Positions 26,432 through 34,744 of a stretch of DNA of 64,000 nt are shown here, one piece after another. The notes under the pieces were generated by a model. The model saw only the letters and a program-made list of their open reading frames with translations. It ran no database searches and was not told the DNA's origin. Each line of letters opens with the position of its first letter. The stretch's first letter is position 1. The stretch is from Sphingomonadales bacterium (GTDB lineage Bacteria > Pseudomonadota > Alphaproteobacteria > Sphingomonadales > Sphingomonadaceae): NCBI GenBank assembly GCA_016704425.1, contig JADJAC010000010.1, positions 117,501 to 181,500 of the forward strand, written 5' to 3'. A program made the translations under genes and the position numbers.

Positions 26432-26887
26432 ATGATGAAAACTACCGCCTTTCTGGCGGCCATTGTGGCTGCCACGACTGCAACTGCTGCAACGGCCCAG
26501 ACTTTCACGTTCCAGTCTATGGCCAATTCACCTGCCATGGCCATGTCGAACAAGGCGCCCGACGGGCGCACCTATGGCGCAGCTGCCTTTAGCGGAAGCG
26601 GCGAGACCAGCTGGGCTGATGGAAAGAAGTCCAAATATACCTTCAAATGCATCACCATGAGCCAGCCGCCACATGATTCGATCTTCATGAGCCACATGAT
26701 GTGTGACGTTGCTGCATCGGACGGGAATTTCTTCGTTACCTTTGGCTGCAACAACATGTCTGCTGACGAGCAGGGGTGTGTTGGCGGTCTTGCGGGAACG
26801 AGCGGCGTCTATGCCGGCAAGAGCGGTGGTTTGACGAGCCATGGCAAAGGCGCCGCATCGAACGGCACGGGGCAGTGGAACGACTGA
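26432..26887 (+). CDS. Small secreted hypothetical protein
   Basis: I do not recognise a family. The 151-aa product has a clear signal peptide (MMKTTAFLAAIVAATTATAATAQ, cleavage after AQ). The mature part is about 128 residues, rich in Gly, Ser and Met, with four Cys (CITM, CDVA, CNNM, CVGG) that could form two disulfides. The C-terminus is Gly/Ser-rich with TGQWND at the end. GGGGA precedes ATG 26432 at normal spacing. A hairpin terminator follows. A periplasmic or extracellular location is inferred. Confidence 0.8.
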   Translation: MMKTTAFLAAIVAATTATAATAQTFTFQSMANSPAMAMSNKAPDGRTYGAAAFSGSGETSWADGKKSKYTFKCITMSQPPHDSIFMSHMMCDVAASDGNFFVTFGCNNMSADEQGCVGGLAGTSGVYAGKSGGLTSHGKGAASNGTGQWND

Positions 26888-26910
26888 TCTCGATACGATT
26901 GAAATGATGA

Positions 26911-26940
26911 TGCAGGGCGGCCCCCAAGGGCCGCCTTGCA
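26911..26940 (+). terminator. Hairpin terminator candidate without a U-run
   Basis: TGCAGGGCGGCCC pairs with GGGCCGCCTTGCA (12 of 13) with a 4-nt loop, 23 bp after the stop of the small secreted protein gene. No T-run follows, so it may stabilise the 3-prime end rather than terminate. Confidence 0.55.
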
Positions 26941-27187
26941 GTCGAGTCCAGACTGTCTGATCAAGGGGAGACGCCTAAACGAAACCTGACACCTTTGACT
27001 GCGACGATTTACAATTTGGAGATCGTGCCACACCTCGAATACGGCTCTTTCTCATGCCCAGGCTAGGGGCGGAAATTGTGTTCGGGCCCCGGTGGCCCGC
27101 ACCCGGAAACGGCATCGCTCAAGCAAACGATGCTCAATGCACGGGAAATTTGGGAGATTTGGCAACGGCTTGAAGCGCTTTGCCAAC
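26941..27187. other. Convergent intergenic region, nothing further seen
   Basis: It lies between the hairpin after the secreted-protein gene and the stop of the minus-strand hypothetical gene. A GGGCC-type short inverted repeat occurs near 27085. No ORF with family resemblance or RNA gene was recognised. Confidence 0.5.
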
Positions 27188-27658
27188 CTATTTCGCGGGA
27201 ACAAGTGTCTTGTACTTGTCGATCAGGCATTCGCCGCCGGAGCGGCTGTGGATCGAATCGCGATCTTCGCAGACCCGGCCGTCTTTCGTTGCCTTAACGT
27301 AAAAGCCCGAATAGAAATCGATCGCCTGACAGCTTTTTTCCAGCTTCACACGATAGCGCGTCCCGCCACGGACAACCAGATCGATAGTCGTCGGGCTCGA
27401 GACCATTGCGGCCGCCATGCTTGACCATTTGATGCAATTGGGGGCGCCCTTTTCCTTCCATTTCACGACCTGTGCAAGGCGCGACGGCGGAGCAGCGGGT
27501 GGCACGCGGACGATGGAACTGCGCTGGATCTGGACCTGCGCAACGATTGTGACTTCGCTGGTCACTGCCTGCAACGGCAATGATTGCACGCCGACACTTG
27601 CCGGTCCGATCAGGGCAGCATAAGCAAAAAGGATCATCTGTGCGCAACCATTGTGCAT
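27188..27658 (-). CDS. Secreted or periplasmic hypothetical protein
   Basis: This 156-aa product has no family I can name. The N-terminus (MILFAYAALIGPASVGVQSLP, from the second Met at residue 8) resembles a signal peptide. The rest contains four Cys (NCIKWSS, SCQAIDFY, VCEDRD, ECLIDKY) that fit a disulfide-bonded globular domain, with a central beta-rich stretch TIDLVVRGGTRYRVKLEK. The Cys-containing C-terminal half resembles short secreted proteins common in sphingomonads, but I cannot assign a role. It is divergent from the FAD-linked dehydrogenase gene. Confidence 0.7.
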   Translation of the reverse strand: MHNGCAQMILFAYAALIGPASVGVQSLPLQAVTSEVTIVAQVQIQRSSIVRVPPAAPPSRLAQVVKWKEKGAPNCIKWSSMAAAMVSSPTTIDLVVRGGTRYRVKLEKSCQAIDFYSGFYVKATKDGRVCEDRDSIHSRSGGECLIDKYKTLVPAK

Positions 27659-27710
27659 TTTCGCATGCGGCGTCCAGCTTGAACACGAGATTAATCTCTC
27701 CGGGATCGAT

Positions 27711-29153
27711 ATGAACAGCGAAACGGTTACAGCCTCCCTATTGCGTCTGAAGGCTCTGCTTGGCCCAAAGGGTTATCATGACGATCCCGATGATCTTGCT
27801 CCCTGGCTGGTCGACTGGCGGGGGGTATTCCATGGCGCGGCAGGGGCCCTGCTTTCACCAGCGAATGTCTCCGAAGTCGCAGCGATTGTTTCGATTGCCC
27901 GCGAAGCCGGGCTCCCCATTGTCCCGCAGGGCGGCAATACCGGAATGGTCGGCGGTGCGACGCCCTCCCCATCAGGAGACTCGGTGTTGCTTTCGCTCCG
28001 GCGGATGAACGCAATCCGCTCCATCGACGAGACGAGCGGTATCGCTGTTGCGGAAGCAGGCGTGATTCTCGGCAATCTGCATGACGCCGCGCTCGCAAAA
28101 GGCATGCGCTTTCCGCTTTCGCTCGGCGCCAAGGGATCCGCCACAATTGGCGGGCTGGTTTCGACCAATGCCGGAGGAACACAGGTGCTGCGCTTTGGTA
28201 CGATGCGCAAGCTCGTGCTCGGGGTTGAGGCCGTACTGCCCGACGGGTCGATCTATGACGGGCTCGCAGCCCTCAAGAAGGACAATCGCGGATATGACCT
28301 GACCCAGCTGCTCATTGGCGCCGAAGGCACGTTGGGCGTGGTCACGGCGGCCAGCCTGCGGATCGTCCCCGCCATTGGTGATCGTGCCGTTGGCTGGGTG
28401 GGTGTTGAAAGCCCGCAAGCGGCCCTGCGCCTGCTCCGCTGGCTTGAGGCCCGTTCAGGCGAAGCGATCGAAAGTTTCGAAGTCGTGCCGCGCGATACCC
28501 TGGACCTCGTGCTGCGGCACATTCCCGGAACGCGCGCACCGCTTCAATCGGGCAGCGCATGGAATGTGCTTGTCGAGCATGTTTCGGCTGGCGGGAGCCG
28601 TGCCGCGCTCGAGGAGCTTTTGGGCGGGGCGCTGAACGAGGCTCTGGCGCAGGATGCTGTGGTGTCCGCAAGCGAAGCGCAGGCCGAAGCCTTCTGGCAT
28701 CTGCGCGACTCGATCTCCGAGGCAGAGCGCGCCTCCGGGCCCGCGGTCCAGCATGACATCTCGGTGCCCGTGGACGCCATGCCCGACTTCATGGACCTGG
28801 CGGTTGCCAGGGTTGAAGCGGCCTTTCCCGGCGTGACGGCGGCAGCCTTTGGCCATTTGGGCGATGGCAACGTGCATTTCCATGTCCGGGCGCCAGAAGG
28901 TGTGGATGGCGAATTGTGGAGATCAGGGGCGGGCAAGGACGCAAGCCACCTGGTCTATGACCTTGTGGTCGCGGCCAAGGGCTCGATTTCAGCAGAGCAC
29001 GGCATTGGCCAGATGAAACGGCAAGAGCTGCTGCGCCTATCCGACCCGGCGCGGATTGCGACGCTGCGGGCGATCAAGGCAGCGCTCGATCCAGCGGGGA
29101 TCATGAACCCCGGGAAGCTGGTCCCCCTTGCGTCCGACGCGACTGCGCAATAG
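27711..29153 (+). CDS. FAD-linked 2-hydroxyacid dehydrogenase (D-2-hydroxyglutarate / D-lactate type)
   Basis: Flavoprotein of the GlcD/D2HGDH group oxidising a D-2-hydroxyacid to the 2-oxoacid. The 480-aa protein has the FAD-binding PCMH domain with IVPQGGNTGMVGGATPS (about 75-90) and GAKGSATIGGLVSTNAGG (about 140). The C-terminal cap carries the metal-binding GHLGDGNVHFHV and the signature SAEHGIGQMKR near the end. The length and this signature fit D-2-hydroxyglutarate dehydrogenase best, with D-lactate dehydrogenase as the alternative. ATG 27711 (MNSETVTASLL) is chosen. The upstream in-frame extension overlaps the divergent gene. Confidence 0.9.
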   Translation: MNSETVTASLLRLKALLGPKGYHDDPDDLAPWLVDWRGVFHGAAGALLSPANVSEVAAIVSIAREAGLPIVPQGGNTGMVGGATPSPSGDSVLLSLRRMNAIRSIDETSGIAVAEAGVILGNLHDAALAKGMRFPLSLGAKGSATIGGLVSTNAGGTQVLRFGTMRKLVLGVEAVLPDGSIYDGLAALKKDNRGYDLTQLLIGAEGTLGVVTAASLRIVPAIGDRAVGWVGVESPQAALRLLRWLEARSGEAIESFEVVPRDTLDLVLRHIPGTRAPLQSGSAWNVLVEHVSAGGSRAALEELLGGALNEALAQDAVVSASEAQAEAFWHLRDSISEAERASGPAVQHDISVPVDAMPDFMDLAVARVEAAFPGVTAAAFGHLGDGNVHFHVRAPEGVDGELWRSGAGKDASHLVYDLVVAAKGSISAEHGIGQMKRQELLRLSDPARIATLRAIKAALDPAGIMNPGKLVPLASDATAQ

Positions 29154-29188
29154 GGGGTTCGCCACTTCCCCCGTAAGGAGATTTCTAG

Positions 29189-29965
29189 ATGGCCAGCGTA
29201 CCACCCGCCAACACCCAGTTGCCGCTGCTGTTCAGCGACCTGACACCCTTGTCTTCGGTCGAGCACGCAAGCTGGAAGGCTCGGGCGAGCGATGCGCTCC
29301 CGGTTTTTGCGCGGCAGCATGCCATCCCGCTGACGATCGACGAATTTGCGGTTGCCCAGCGCTATTATCCGATCATCTTCTCGGCCGGCGAAAACCCCGT
29401 TCCCTTGGCGCTTATGGGCCTGAACGAAGGCATCAACACCTTCGTGGACGCGGATGGCAAGCTGATCGATCAGGCCTATGTCCCGGCCTACGTCCGCCGT
29501 TACCCTTTCCTCCTTGCTCGCCTGCGCGATGATTCCGACGAATTGTCACTCTGCTTCGATCCGACGGCAGAAACAATCGGTGCGTTCGATGAAGGGGACC
29601 CGCTATTTGTGGACGGCCAGCCGAGCGAGGGTATCAAGGCGATTTTGGGCTTTTGTGAACAGTTCGAACAGGCCGGCCAGCGGACGACAGCATTCATGCA
29701 GGAACTGATCAGCGCGGAGCTTCTGATGGACGGCGAGGTTTCGATCCAGATCGCCGACAATGATCAGCCATTCGTTTATCGCGGCTTCCAGATGGTGAAT
29801 GAAGAGAAGCTCCGTGACCTGCGCGGCGACTCGCTGCGCAAGATGATGAAATCAGGACTGCTGCCGCTGGTTCATGCCCATCTCTTTTCGCTTGGCGTGA
29901 TGCGGGAAATTTTCGCGCGGCAGCTCGATCAGGGCAAGGTTCCAGCGGCCGAAGTCGCAGCCTGA
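29189..29965 (+). CDS. SapC family protein
   Basis: The 258-aa protein belongs to the SapC family, named after a Campylobacter S-layer export gene but of unproven function in alphaproteobacteria. The family core LFSDLTPLSSVEHASWK...FAVAQRYYPIIFSAG and PAYVRRYPFLLAR is clear, as is the region around FCEQFEQAGQRTTAFMQELI. There is no signal peptide or membrane helix, so it is probably cytosolic. AAGGAG precedes ATG 29189. A U-rich terminator follows at 29988. Confidence 0.9.
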   Translation: MASVPPANTQLPLLFSDLTPLSSVEHASWKARASDALPVFARQHAIPLTIDEFAVAQRYYPIIFSAGENPVPLALMGLNEGINTFVDADGKLIDQAYVPAYVRRYPFLLARLRDDSDELSLCFDPTAETIGAFDEGDPLFVDGQPSEGIKAILGFCEQFEQAGQRTTAFMQELISAELLMDGEVSIQIADNDQPFVYRGFQMVNEEKLRDLRGDSLRKMMKSGLLPLVHAHLFSLGVMREIFARQLDQGKVPAAEVAA

Positions 29966-29987
29966 TCCAAAGAATATCAAGCATTCG

Positions 29988-30022
29988 GGCGTTGTCGGTA
30001 CCGTGACGACGCCCGTTTTTTC
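29988..30022 (+). terminator. Rho-independent terminator of the SapC gene
   Basis: GGGCGTTGTC pairs with GACGACGCCC (one G-U) around an 8-nt loop, followed by GTTTTTT. It lies 22 bp after the SapC stop and ends that transcription unit. Confidence 0.88.
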
Positions 30023-30061
30023 GTGCCTGTTCTTGGCGACACGGAGAATTGACTGTTCCTC

Positions 30062-30090
30062 TTGAAACCTACTGGCGACCGTCCTATCTT
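30062..30090 (+). promoter_or_regulatory. Sigma-70-type promoter of a candidate small RNA
   Basis: TTGAAA (30062-30067), exactly 17 bp, TATCTT (30085-30090). The predicted start is 30097-30098, directly at the 5-prime arm of the first hairpin of the candidate RNA. The SapC terminator lies upstream, so this would begin a separate transcript. Confidence 0.6.
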
Positions 30091-30097
30091 GCTTCTT

Positions 30098-30209
30098 GAG
30101 ACGACCAAGCGTTCCCCCCCTTTCGCAAGGTCGGCTCTGACGCACCTTCGGGTGCGTTTCCTCCCTGAACCTTGGCCACTCCGTGCGTATGCACGGGGTG
30201 GCTTTTTTT
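30098..30209 (+). ncRNA. Candidate small RNA, about 112 nt, three hairpins
   Basis: Hairpin 1 pairs GAGACGACC with GGTCGGCTC (8 of 9) at the predicted 5-prime end, and its loop contains seven consecutive C. Hairpin 2 pairs ACGCACC with GGTGCGT around a UUCG tetraloop (30140-30157). A single-stranded TTTCCTCCCTGAACC stretch follows, complementary to Shine-Dalgarno sequences. Hairpin 3 pairs CCACTCCGTGC with GCACGGGGTGG (one wobble) and runs into seven T (30203-30209), a classic terminator. A second terminator only about 190 nt after the SapC one, with a promoter between them, argues for an independent RNA gene. The C-rich anti-SD loops recall alphaproteobacterial CCUCC-motif sRNAs (suhB/alpha-r14-like), but homology is unproven. 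Its 3-prime end overlaps the stop of the convergent gene. Confidence 0.6.
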
Positions 30210-31068
30210 ATTCTGCTGCCACGGCGATCGGCGCAGCTGTTGCCTCCTCGACGAGCGTGTCGGCAAGATCGGCGAAAAAGGCGCGGACCCGGCCAAGCCC
30301 GTTGCCAGGCTGGTCAAGTGCCGCATCAAGATAGAGGCTCCTGTCAATCTCGACCTGAATTGCATGAATGCCACGTGCAGGCTGGCTGTGCCGCTCAAGA
30401 ATATGCCCGCCAGCATAGGGTGTATTCAATCGCGCTACAAAGCCATGCCGTTCCGCCACCAGCATTGCTGAGCGGCTATATTGACCACGGGCCGATCGCC
30501 CGAAGAGATCACCGACAACGACCTGTGATGCAGGGGCGCCGCCTGGGGGCGATGAAAGCGGCGGCATCGAATGGACGTCCAAAAGGACAGCCACACCGAA
30601 ATTTTTGCGCATCGCCCCGAGCATCTCGGCGATCTCATTATGCCAGGGGCGATGGGCCCCGACCAAGCGCGCCTCGAAGGCATCAGCGCTGAGCCTGCCA
30701 CGCCAGATGTCACCCCCGCGAAGCACCCTGCGCGGGACGACTCCCAAGCCCCCGCGAACTTTAGCAGTAGCAAGCGGCACAACCCCGTCTTCGACGGAAA
30801 CCAGGCCTGGATCGAACTCCCGTTCGCTGCGATTGAGATCGACCCAGGCGCGCGGCATGCGCGCAACTAAAGCTGCGTGTCCGGCACTGACTGCATCTTC
30901 GATCAGAAGATCGGCAAACCTGTCCTCCAGCGGCCTCAATTGTGCGACGGAAAGGCGCGAAAGCAAGGCTAGGCCCGGCGGATAGTCACGCCCGCTGTGC
31001 GGCACAGAGATGAGCAGCGGGTGACGGGGATCAGCACAGCCAAATCGAACGAAAGGCGGATTTACCAT
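30208..31068 (-). CDS. N-formylglutamate amidohydrolase family protein
   Basis: Metallo-hydrolase of the N-formylglutamate amidohydrolase (HutG-like) family, 286 aa, releasing formate from N-formylglutamate or related compounds. Family blocks are LLISVPHSGRDYP, RMPRAWVDLNRSEREFDP, LLDVHSMPPLS and LNTPYAGGHILERHSQP, with His/Asp/Glu residues in the metal-site positions. No hut genes are adjacent, so a dedicated histidine pathway role is doubtful. ATG 31068 (MVNPPFVRFG) is preferred. ATG 31086 is possible and neither has a strong SD. It is divergent from cpdR, an arrangement I recall from other alphaproteobacteria. Confidence 0.88.
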   Translation of the reverse strand: MVNPPFVRFGCADPRHPLLISVPHSGRDYPPGLALLSRLSVAQLRPLEDRFADLLIEDAVSAGHAALVARMPRAWVDLNRSEREFDPGLVSVEDGVVPLATAKVRGGLGVVPRRVLRGGDIWRGRLSADAFEARLVGAHRPWHNEIAEMLGAMRKNFGVAVLLDVHSMPPLSSPPGGAPASQVVVGDLFGRSARGQYSRSAMLVAERHGFVARLNTPYAGGHILERHSQPARGIHAIQVEIDRSLYLDAALDQPGNGLGRVRAFFADLADTLVEEATAAPIAVAAE

Positions 31069-31186
31069 CTTTGAACTGGTAATCATTCGCTTTGAGCCGC
31101 ACAATGGCGGAATTGTTAGGGACTGCTGTGCTAGCGATGCGTGATTCATAGACGGTTGCCGGGAACGGTGGGAACAGGGCGAAAGA

Positions 31187-31567
31187 ATGATTCGGGTTTT
31201 GCTTGCCGATGACGATGATGCCATGCGCGATTTTCTGGCGCGGGCCCTGTCGCGCGCAGGCTATGGCGTGGAAGCCGTCGATCGCGGAACTGCTGCGCTC
31301 GCGCTGATCCAGAGCGGCGAGCGGTTCGACCTTTTGCTGACCGATATTGTGATGCCCGAAATGGACGGTATCGAACTGGCCCAGAAGGCTTCCGTCATCG
31401 ATCCAAACTTGCGCGTCATGTTCATTACAGGCTTTTCGGCAGTCACGCTTCGGGCCGGTCAGGCCATGCCAAATGCCAAGGTTCTGTCAAAGCCCTTCCA
31501 TCTGAAGGACCTTGTCCTTGAAGTCGATCGGGTGTTCGAAGTCGGAAGCATGTCAGGACTGAGTTGA
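31187..31567 (+). CDS. cpdR: Single-domain response regulator CpdR
   Basis: Receiver-only response regulator, 126 aa. The acidic pocket LLADDDDAMRDF, phospho-acceptor Asp in LLTDIVMPEMDGIELA, Thr/Ser in MFITGFSA and Lys in VLSKPFHLKDL are all present. The sequence is close to Caulobacter CpdR, which in its unphosphorylated state directs ClpXP to the cell pole and primes degradation of cell-cycle proteins. There is no output domain, which fits an adaptor. It starts at ATG 31187 after GGGCGAAAGA, divergent from the amidohydrolase and just upstream of tRNA-Val. Confidence 0.92.
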   Translation: MIRVLLADDDDAMRDFLARALSRAGYGVEAVDRGTAALALIQSGERFDLLLTDIVMPEMDGIELAQKASVIDPNLRVMFITGFSAVTLRAGQAMPNAKVLSKPFHLKDLVLEVDRVFEVGSMSGLS

Positions 31568-31615
31568 GCGGGGTTGCGGCCAGCGCCGCATGTCGCTAGG
31601 GGCCTCCTCCAGAGT

Positions 31616-31690
31616 GGGCGTGTAGCTCAGTGGTAGAGCACTGTGTTGACATCGCAGGGGTCGCAAGTTCAATCCTTGCCACGCCCACCA
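31616..31690 (+). tRNA. tRNA-Val (anticodon GAC)
   Basis: A 75-nt cloverleaf: acceptor GGGCGTG pairs with CACGCCC, the D-arm contains AGCTCAGTGGTAGAGC, and anticodon arm CTGTG-TTGACAT-CGCAG gives anticodon GAC. The T-arm contains GTTCAATCC. The 3-prime CCA is encoded (ACCA). A TTTTTCTTG run follows directly and may terminate. Confidence 0.96.
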
Positions 31691-31709
31691 TTTTTCTTGC
31701 GGCTATCGC

Positions 31710-32348
31710 CTAACGACTCCCAAGCGTGTTGATCGTGAACGCAAGGATCCCGATGTTGAAGATGAAAGCGGCCAGGCTTTGGGCCAGCACGACCCTGCGA
31801 ATCGTGCGGCTGTTGATCGCAATGTCCGACGTCTGGAATGTCATTCCAAGAGTGAAGGCAAAATAGACGAAGTCCAGATAATCGGGTGTGTCTGTATCCG
31901 GAAAGCTCAAGCCGCCATCCGTATTGCCCTGCCCATAGAAAAGGTGGGCATAGTGCAGGGCATAGAGCATGTTGGCGAAGACCCAGGCGAGCCCGAGCGT
32001 CACGATGATCAAGGATGCCATGGGTTCGCCCGGACCCGTAAGTTCCACACCGATCGTGATGAGCAGCACCGCGCCGATGAGTGCGGAAATCACCAACAGC
32101 GTGCCCCGGTTTGCATCATTCTCAGCGGCATGTCGCCGGATTGCGCTTGCTTCCCCATCGCGCAGGGTCGGCGCCAGAAGGACGAAGAACAGGATCGCTG
32201 CCAGATCGAACCCTCCCATGACCGCATAGTGCCATTGCCCCAGCTCGATCTGGATTGCCGCGCCGAATAGGGCAAATGCAGCCAGAAAGATGATGAAACG
32301 CGCCGGGGCAATCCGGTTGCCGATCTTGCGGTTGGCGGGAGCAGTCAT
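31710..32348 (-). CDS. DUF1345 family membrane protein
   Basis: This 212-aa inner-membrane protein has five to six hydrophobic helices and unknown function. The DUF1345 signature is near the C-terminus: ALHYAHLFYG, FPDTDTPDYLDFVYFAFTLGMTFQTSD, then the last helix. The ATG at 32348 (MTAPANRKIG) is the natural start. The frame stays open far upstream only because it lies antisense to hisS. It is divergent from hisS. Confidence 0.88.
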   Translation of the reverse strand: MTAPANRKIGNRIAPARFIIFLAAFALFGAAIQIELGQWHYAVMGGFDLAAILFFVLLAPTLRDGEASAIRRHAAENDANRGTLLVISALIGAVLLITIGVELTGPGEPMASLIIVTLGLAWVFANMLYALHYAHLFYGQGNTDGGLSFPDTDTPDYLDFVYFAFTLGMTFQTSDIAINSRTIRRVVLAQSLAAFIFNIGILAFTINTLGSR

Positions 32349-32396
32349 GACCGGGTGGTAGCGTTTTTGCTTCGGCTCGCCTAGAGAGCGCCCGCA

Positions 32397-33674
32397 ATGG
32401 CGAAAATCGAAACACCTCGGCCCATACGTGGCACACAGGACATGCTCGGCGAGACTGCTGACCGCTTCCATCATGTGGTGGAGACGTTCGATCGCGTCCG
32501 CAGGCTCTATGGCTTCAAGCGCATCGAAGTGCCCGTTTTCGAAGCGACGGCTGTTTTTGCGCGGTCGCTCGGTGAAACGACCGATGTGGTGTCCAAGGAA
32601 ATGTACACGTTCGAGGACCGGGGCGGCGATTCGCTCACCCTGCGGCCCGAGTTCACAGCCGGAATTGCGCGCGCCTATCTGACCGAGGGGTGGCAGCAAT
32701 ATGCGCCGCTGAAGGTCGGGACGCACGGCCCCCTGTTCCGCTACGAGCGTCCGCAAAAGGGGCGCTTTCGCCAGTTTCACCAGCTTGACGCCGAAGTGAT
32801 CGGGGCAGCCGAGCCGGCGGCGGACATCGAACTGCTTTGCTTCGCAGACCAGTTGCTCAAGGAACTCGGGATCAGCGAGGGTGTCACGCTTCAGCTCAAC
32901 ACATTGGGCGATGCCGGATCGCGCGAGGCCTGGCGGGCGGAACTGATCGCGCACTTCGAAGCGCATCGCGCCGAGCTTTCGGAAGACAGCCTCGAGAGGT
33001 TGCACAAGAATCCCCTGCGCATCCTCGACAGCAAGGACCCGCGCGATCGCCCTGCCGCCGATAGCGCACCCGACATCGACACGTTCCTGACGGACGAAGC
33101 GCGGGACTTTTTCGACACAGTGACTGCGGGGCTCGATGCTGCGGGCGTCGCCTGGACACGCGCATCGCGCTTGGTGCGCGGCCTCGATTATTATCGGCAT
33201 ACGGCATTCGAGTTCGTGACCGACCGACTGGGTGCGCAGGGGACCGTGCTGGGCGGCGGACGCTATGATGGACTGATCGAAGCCTTGGGCGGTCCGCACA
33301 CGCCTGCGGTCGGCTGGGCTGCGGGGATTGAACGGTTGGGGATGTTGCTTGAATCGCAGCCGGTCGCCGTGCCCGTCGTTGCAGTCATTCCAACGGACGC
33401 TGGTCTTGAGAAAAAAGCCCTCTCCGCTGCTGCGGCCTTGCGTCGGGCAGGCGTAGCAACCGAAATGGCGTTGCGCGGCAATGCGAAGCGTCGGGCGGAG
33501 ATTGCGCGAAGGGAAGGCGCTCAATCGATTCTTTATGTGCGCCAGGCAGGCGACCCGATGGGGGAATATTACTTCAGCTATGCCGGCAAGGACGATGAGG
33601 GACGCAAACATGTTTCCCGTCAGGTGTCGGAAGCCATTGGCGCCAAATTTCTCCTCAGCGGCATCAACGCATGA
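32397..33674 (+). CDS. hisS: Histidyl-tRNA synthetase
   Basis: Class II aminoacyl-tRNA synthetase charging tRNA-His, 425 aa. Motif 1 region starts RPIRGTQDML, motif 2 is FRYERPQKGRFRQFHQLDAEVIG, and HisA/HisB motifs are RGLDYYRHTAFEF and GGGRYDGLI. Motif 3 is VGWAAGIERL. The C-terminal anticodon-binding domain runs from about 325. The stop overlaps the prfA start (ATGA), forming a translationally coupled hisS-prfA-prmC unit. Confidence 0.97.
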   Translation: MAKIETPRPIRGTQDMLGETADRFHHVVETFDRVRRLYGFKRIEVPVFEATAVFARSLGETTDVVSKEMYTFEDRGGDSLTLRPEFTAGIARAYLTEGWQQYAPLKVGTHGPLFRYERPQKGRFRQFHQLDAEVIGAAEPAADIELLCFADQLLKELGISEGVTLQLNTLGDAGSREAWRAELIAHFEAHRAELSEDSLERLHKNPLRILDSKDPRDRPAADSAPDIDTFLTDEARDFFDTVTAGLDAAGVAWTRASRLVRGLDYYRHTAFEFVTDRLGAQGTVLGGGRYDGLIEALGGPHTPAVGWAAGIERLGMLLESQPVAVPVVAVIPTDAGLEKKALSAAAALRRAGVATEMALRGNAKRRAEIARREGAQSILYVRQAGDPMGEYYFSYAGKDDEGRKHVSRQVSEAIGAKFLLSGINA

Positions 33675-34744
33675 CCACCATCTCGGCAGAACGGATCGCC
33701 GCATTACTGGCGAAGCGGGAGGAGTTGTCGGCGCAACTGTCTTCGGGCGACTTGCCGACCGACCGGTTCATTGCGCTGTCCAAGGAATATGCCGAAGTGG
33801 AGCCTGTGGCAGCAGCGGCAGGGGAGTTGCAGCGGCTTCGCGCGGAACTTGCCGGGCTGGAAGACATGCTCGCCGACCCCGAAATGCGCGAAATGGCACA
33901 AGAGGAGGCAGATTCTATTCGGGCCACCTTGCCCGAGGCGGAACGTGCACTCGCGCTGTCACTCTTGCCAAAGGATGCGGCCGATGAGCGCTCGGCCATG
34001 CTTGAAGTCCGGGCTGGAACCGGTGGAGATGAGGCGGCGCTTTTCGCCGGCGATCTGTTTCGCATGTATTCGCGATACGCCGAGGAACGTGGCTGGAAGG
34101 TCGAACTGATTTCCGCATCGTCGGCTGAAATGGGTGGATACAAGGAAGTCGTCGCTTCGGTCACCGGTCAGGGCGTGTTCGCGCGCCTGAAGTTCGAAAG
34201 CGGCGTTCACCGTGTTCAGCGCGTACCGGTGACCGAATCCGGCGGGCGAATTCATACGTCTGCGGCGACAGTTGCGGTGCTGCCAGAAGCAGAAGACGTG
34301 GATGTGCAGATCAACGATCAAGACTTGCGGATCGACATTTATCGATCGTCGGGACCGGGCGGCCAATCCGTGAATACGACGGACAGTGCTGTGCGGATCA
34401 CGCACATTCCATCCGGACTGGTGGTGATCCAGCAAGACGAAAAATCGCAACACAAGAACAAGGCCAAAGCACTGAAAGTGCTCCGCACGCGCTTGTATGA
34501 GCTGGAGCGCGAGCGGCTGCATTCCGAACGCGCGGGAACGCGCAAGTCAATGGTCGGTTCCGGTGATCGGTCCGAGCGCATCCGGACCTACAATTTTCCG
34601 CAGGGCCGTGTCACTGACCACCGTATCAACCTGACGCTCCATCGGCTCCCCGAGATTCTTGAAGGACAGATGGATGAACTGATCGGCGCCCTCATCACGG
34701 CTGACGAAGCAGAGCGGCTGGCGGGGCTGGATGAGTCTGCGTGA
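33671..34744 (+). CDS. prfA: Peptide chain release factor 1
   Basis: Terminates translation at UAA and UAG. 357 aa. The codon-recognition PxT motif is RVPVTES and the peptidyl-hydrolysis GGQ is at about 230-232 in GPGGQSVNTTDSAVR. The neighbour prmC encodes the methyltransferase that modifies this Gln. prmC begins 14 bp before the prfA stop, so the modifier and its substrate are coupled. Confidence 0.97.
   Translation: MTTISAERIAALLAKREELSAQLSSGDLPTDRFIALSKEYAEVEPVAAAAGELQRLRAELAGLEDMLADPEMREMAQEEADSIRATLPEAERALALSLLPKDAADERSAMLEVRAGTGGDEAALFAGDLFRMYSRYAEERGWKVELISASSAEMGGYKEVVASVTGQGVFARLKFESGVHRVQRVPVTESGGRIHTSAATVAVLPEAEDVDVQINDQDLRIDIYRSSGPGGQSVNTTDSAVRITHIPSGLVVIQQDEKSQHKNKAKALKVLRTRLYELERERLHSERAGTRKSMVGSGDRSERIRTYNFPQGRVTDHRINLTLHRLPEILEGQMDELIGALITADEAERLAGLDESA

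Noticed and set aside
30025..30210. 6S RNA (ssrS)
   Set aside because: CACGGAG near 30041 could pair with CTCCGTG near 30179, hinting at a long closing stem. However, the usual neighbours are absent, the -35/-10 pair lies inside that would-be RNA, and the three-hairpin shorter RNA fits better.
31710..33704. A 664-codon minus-strand frame
   Set aside because: Only the last 212 codons are a real protein (DUF1345). The upstream part is antisense to hisS, and the true ATG at 32348 has the family N-terminus.
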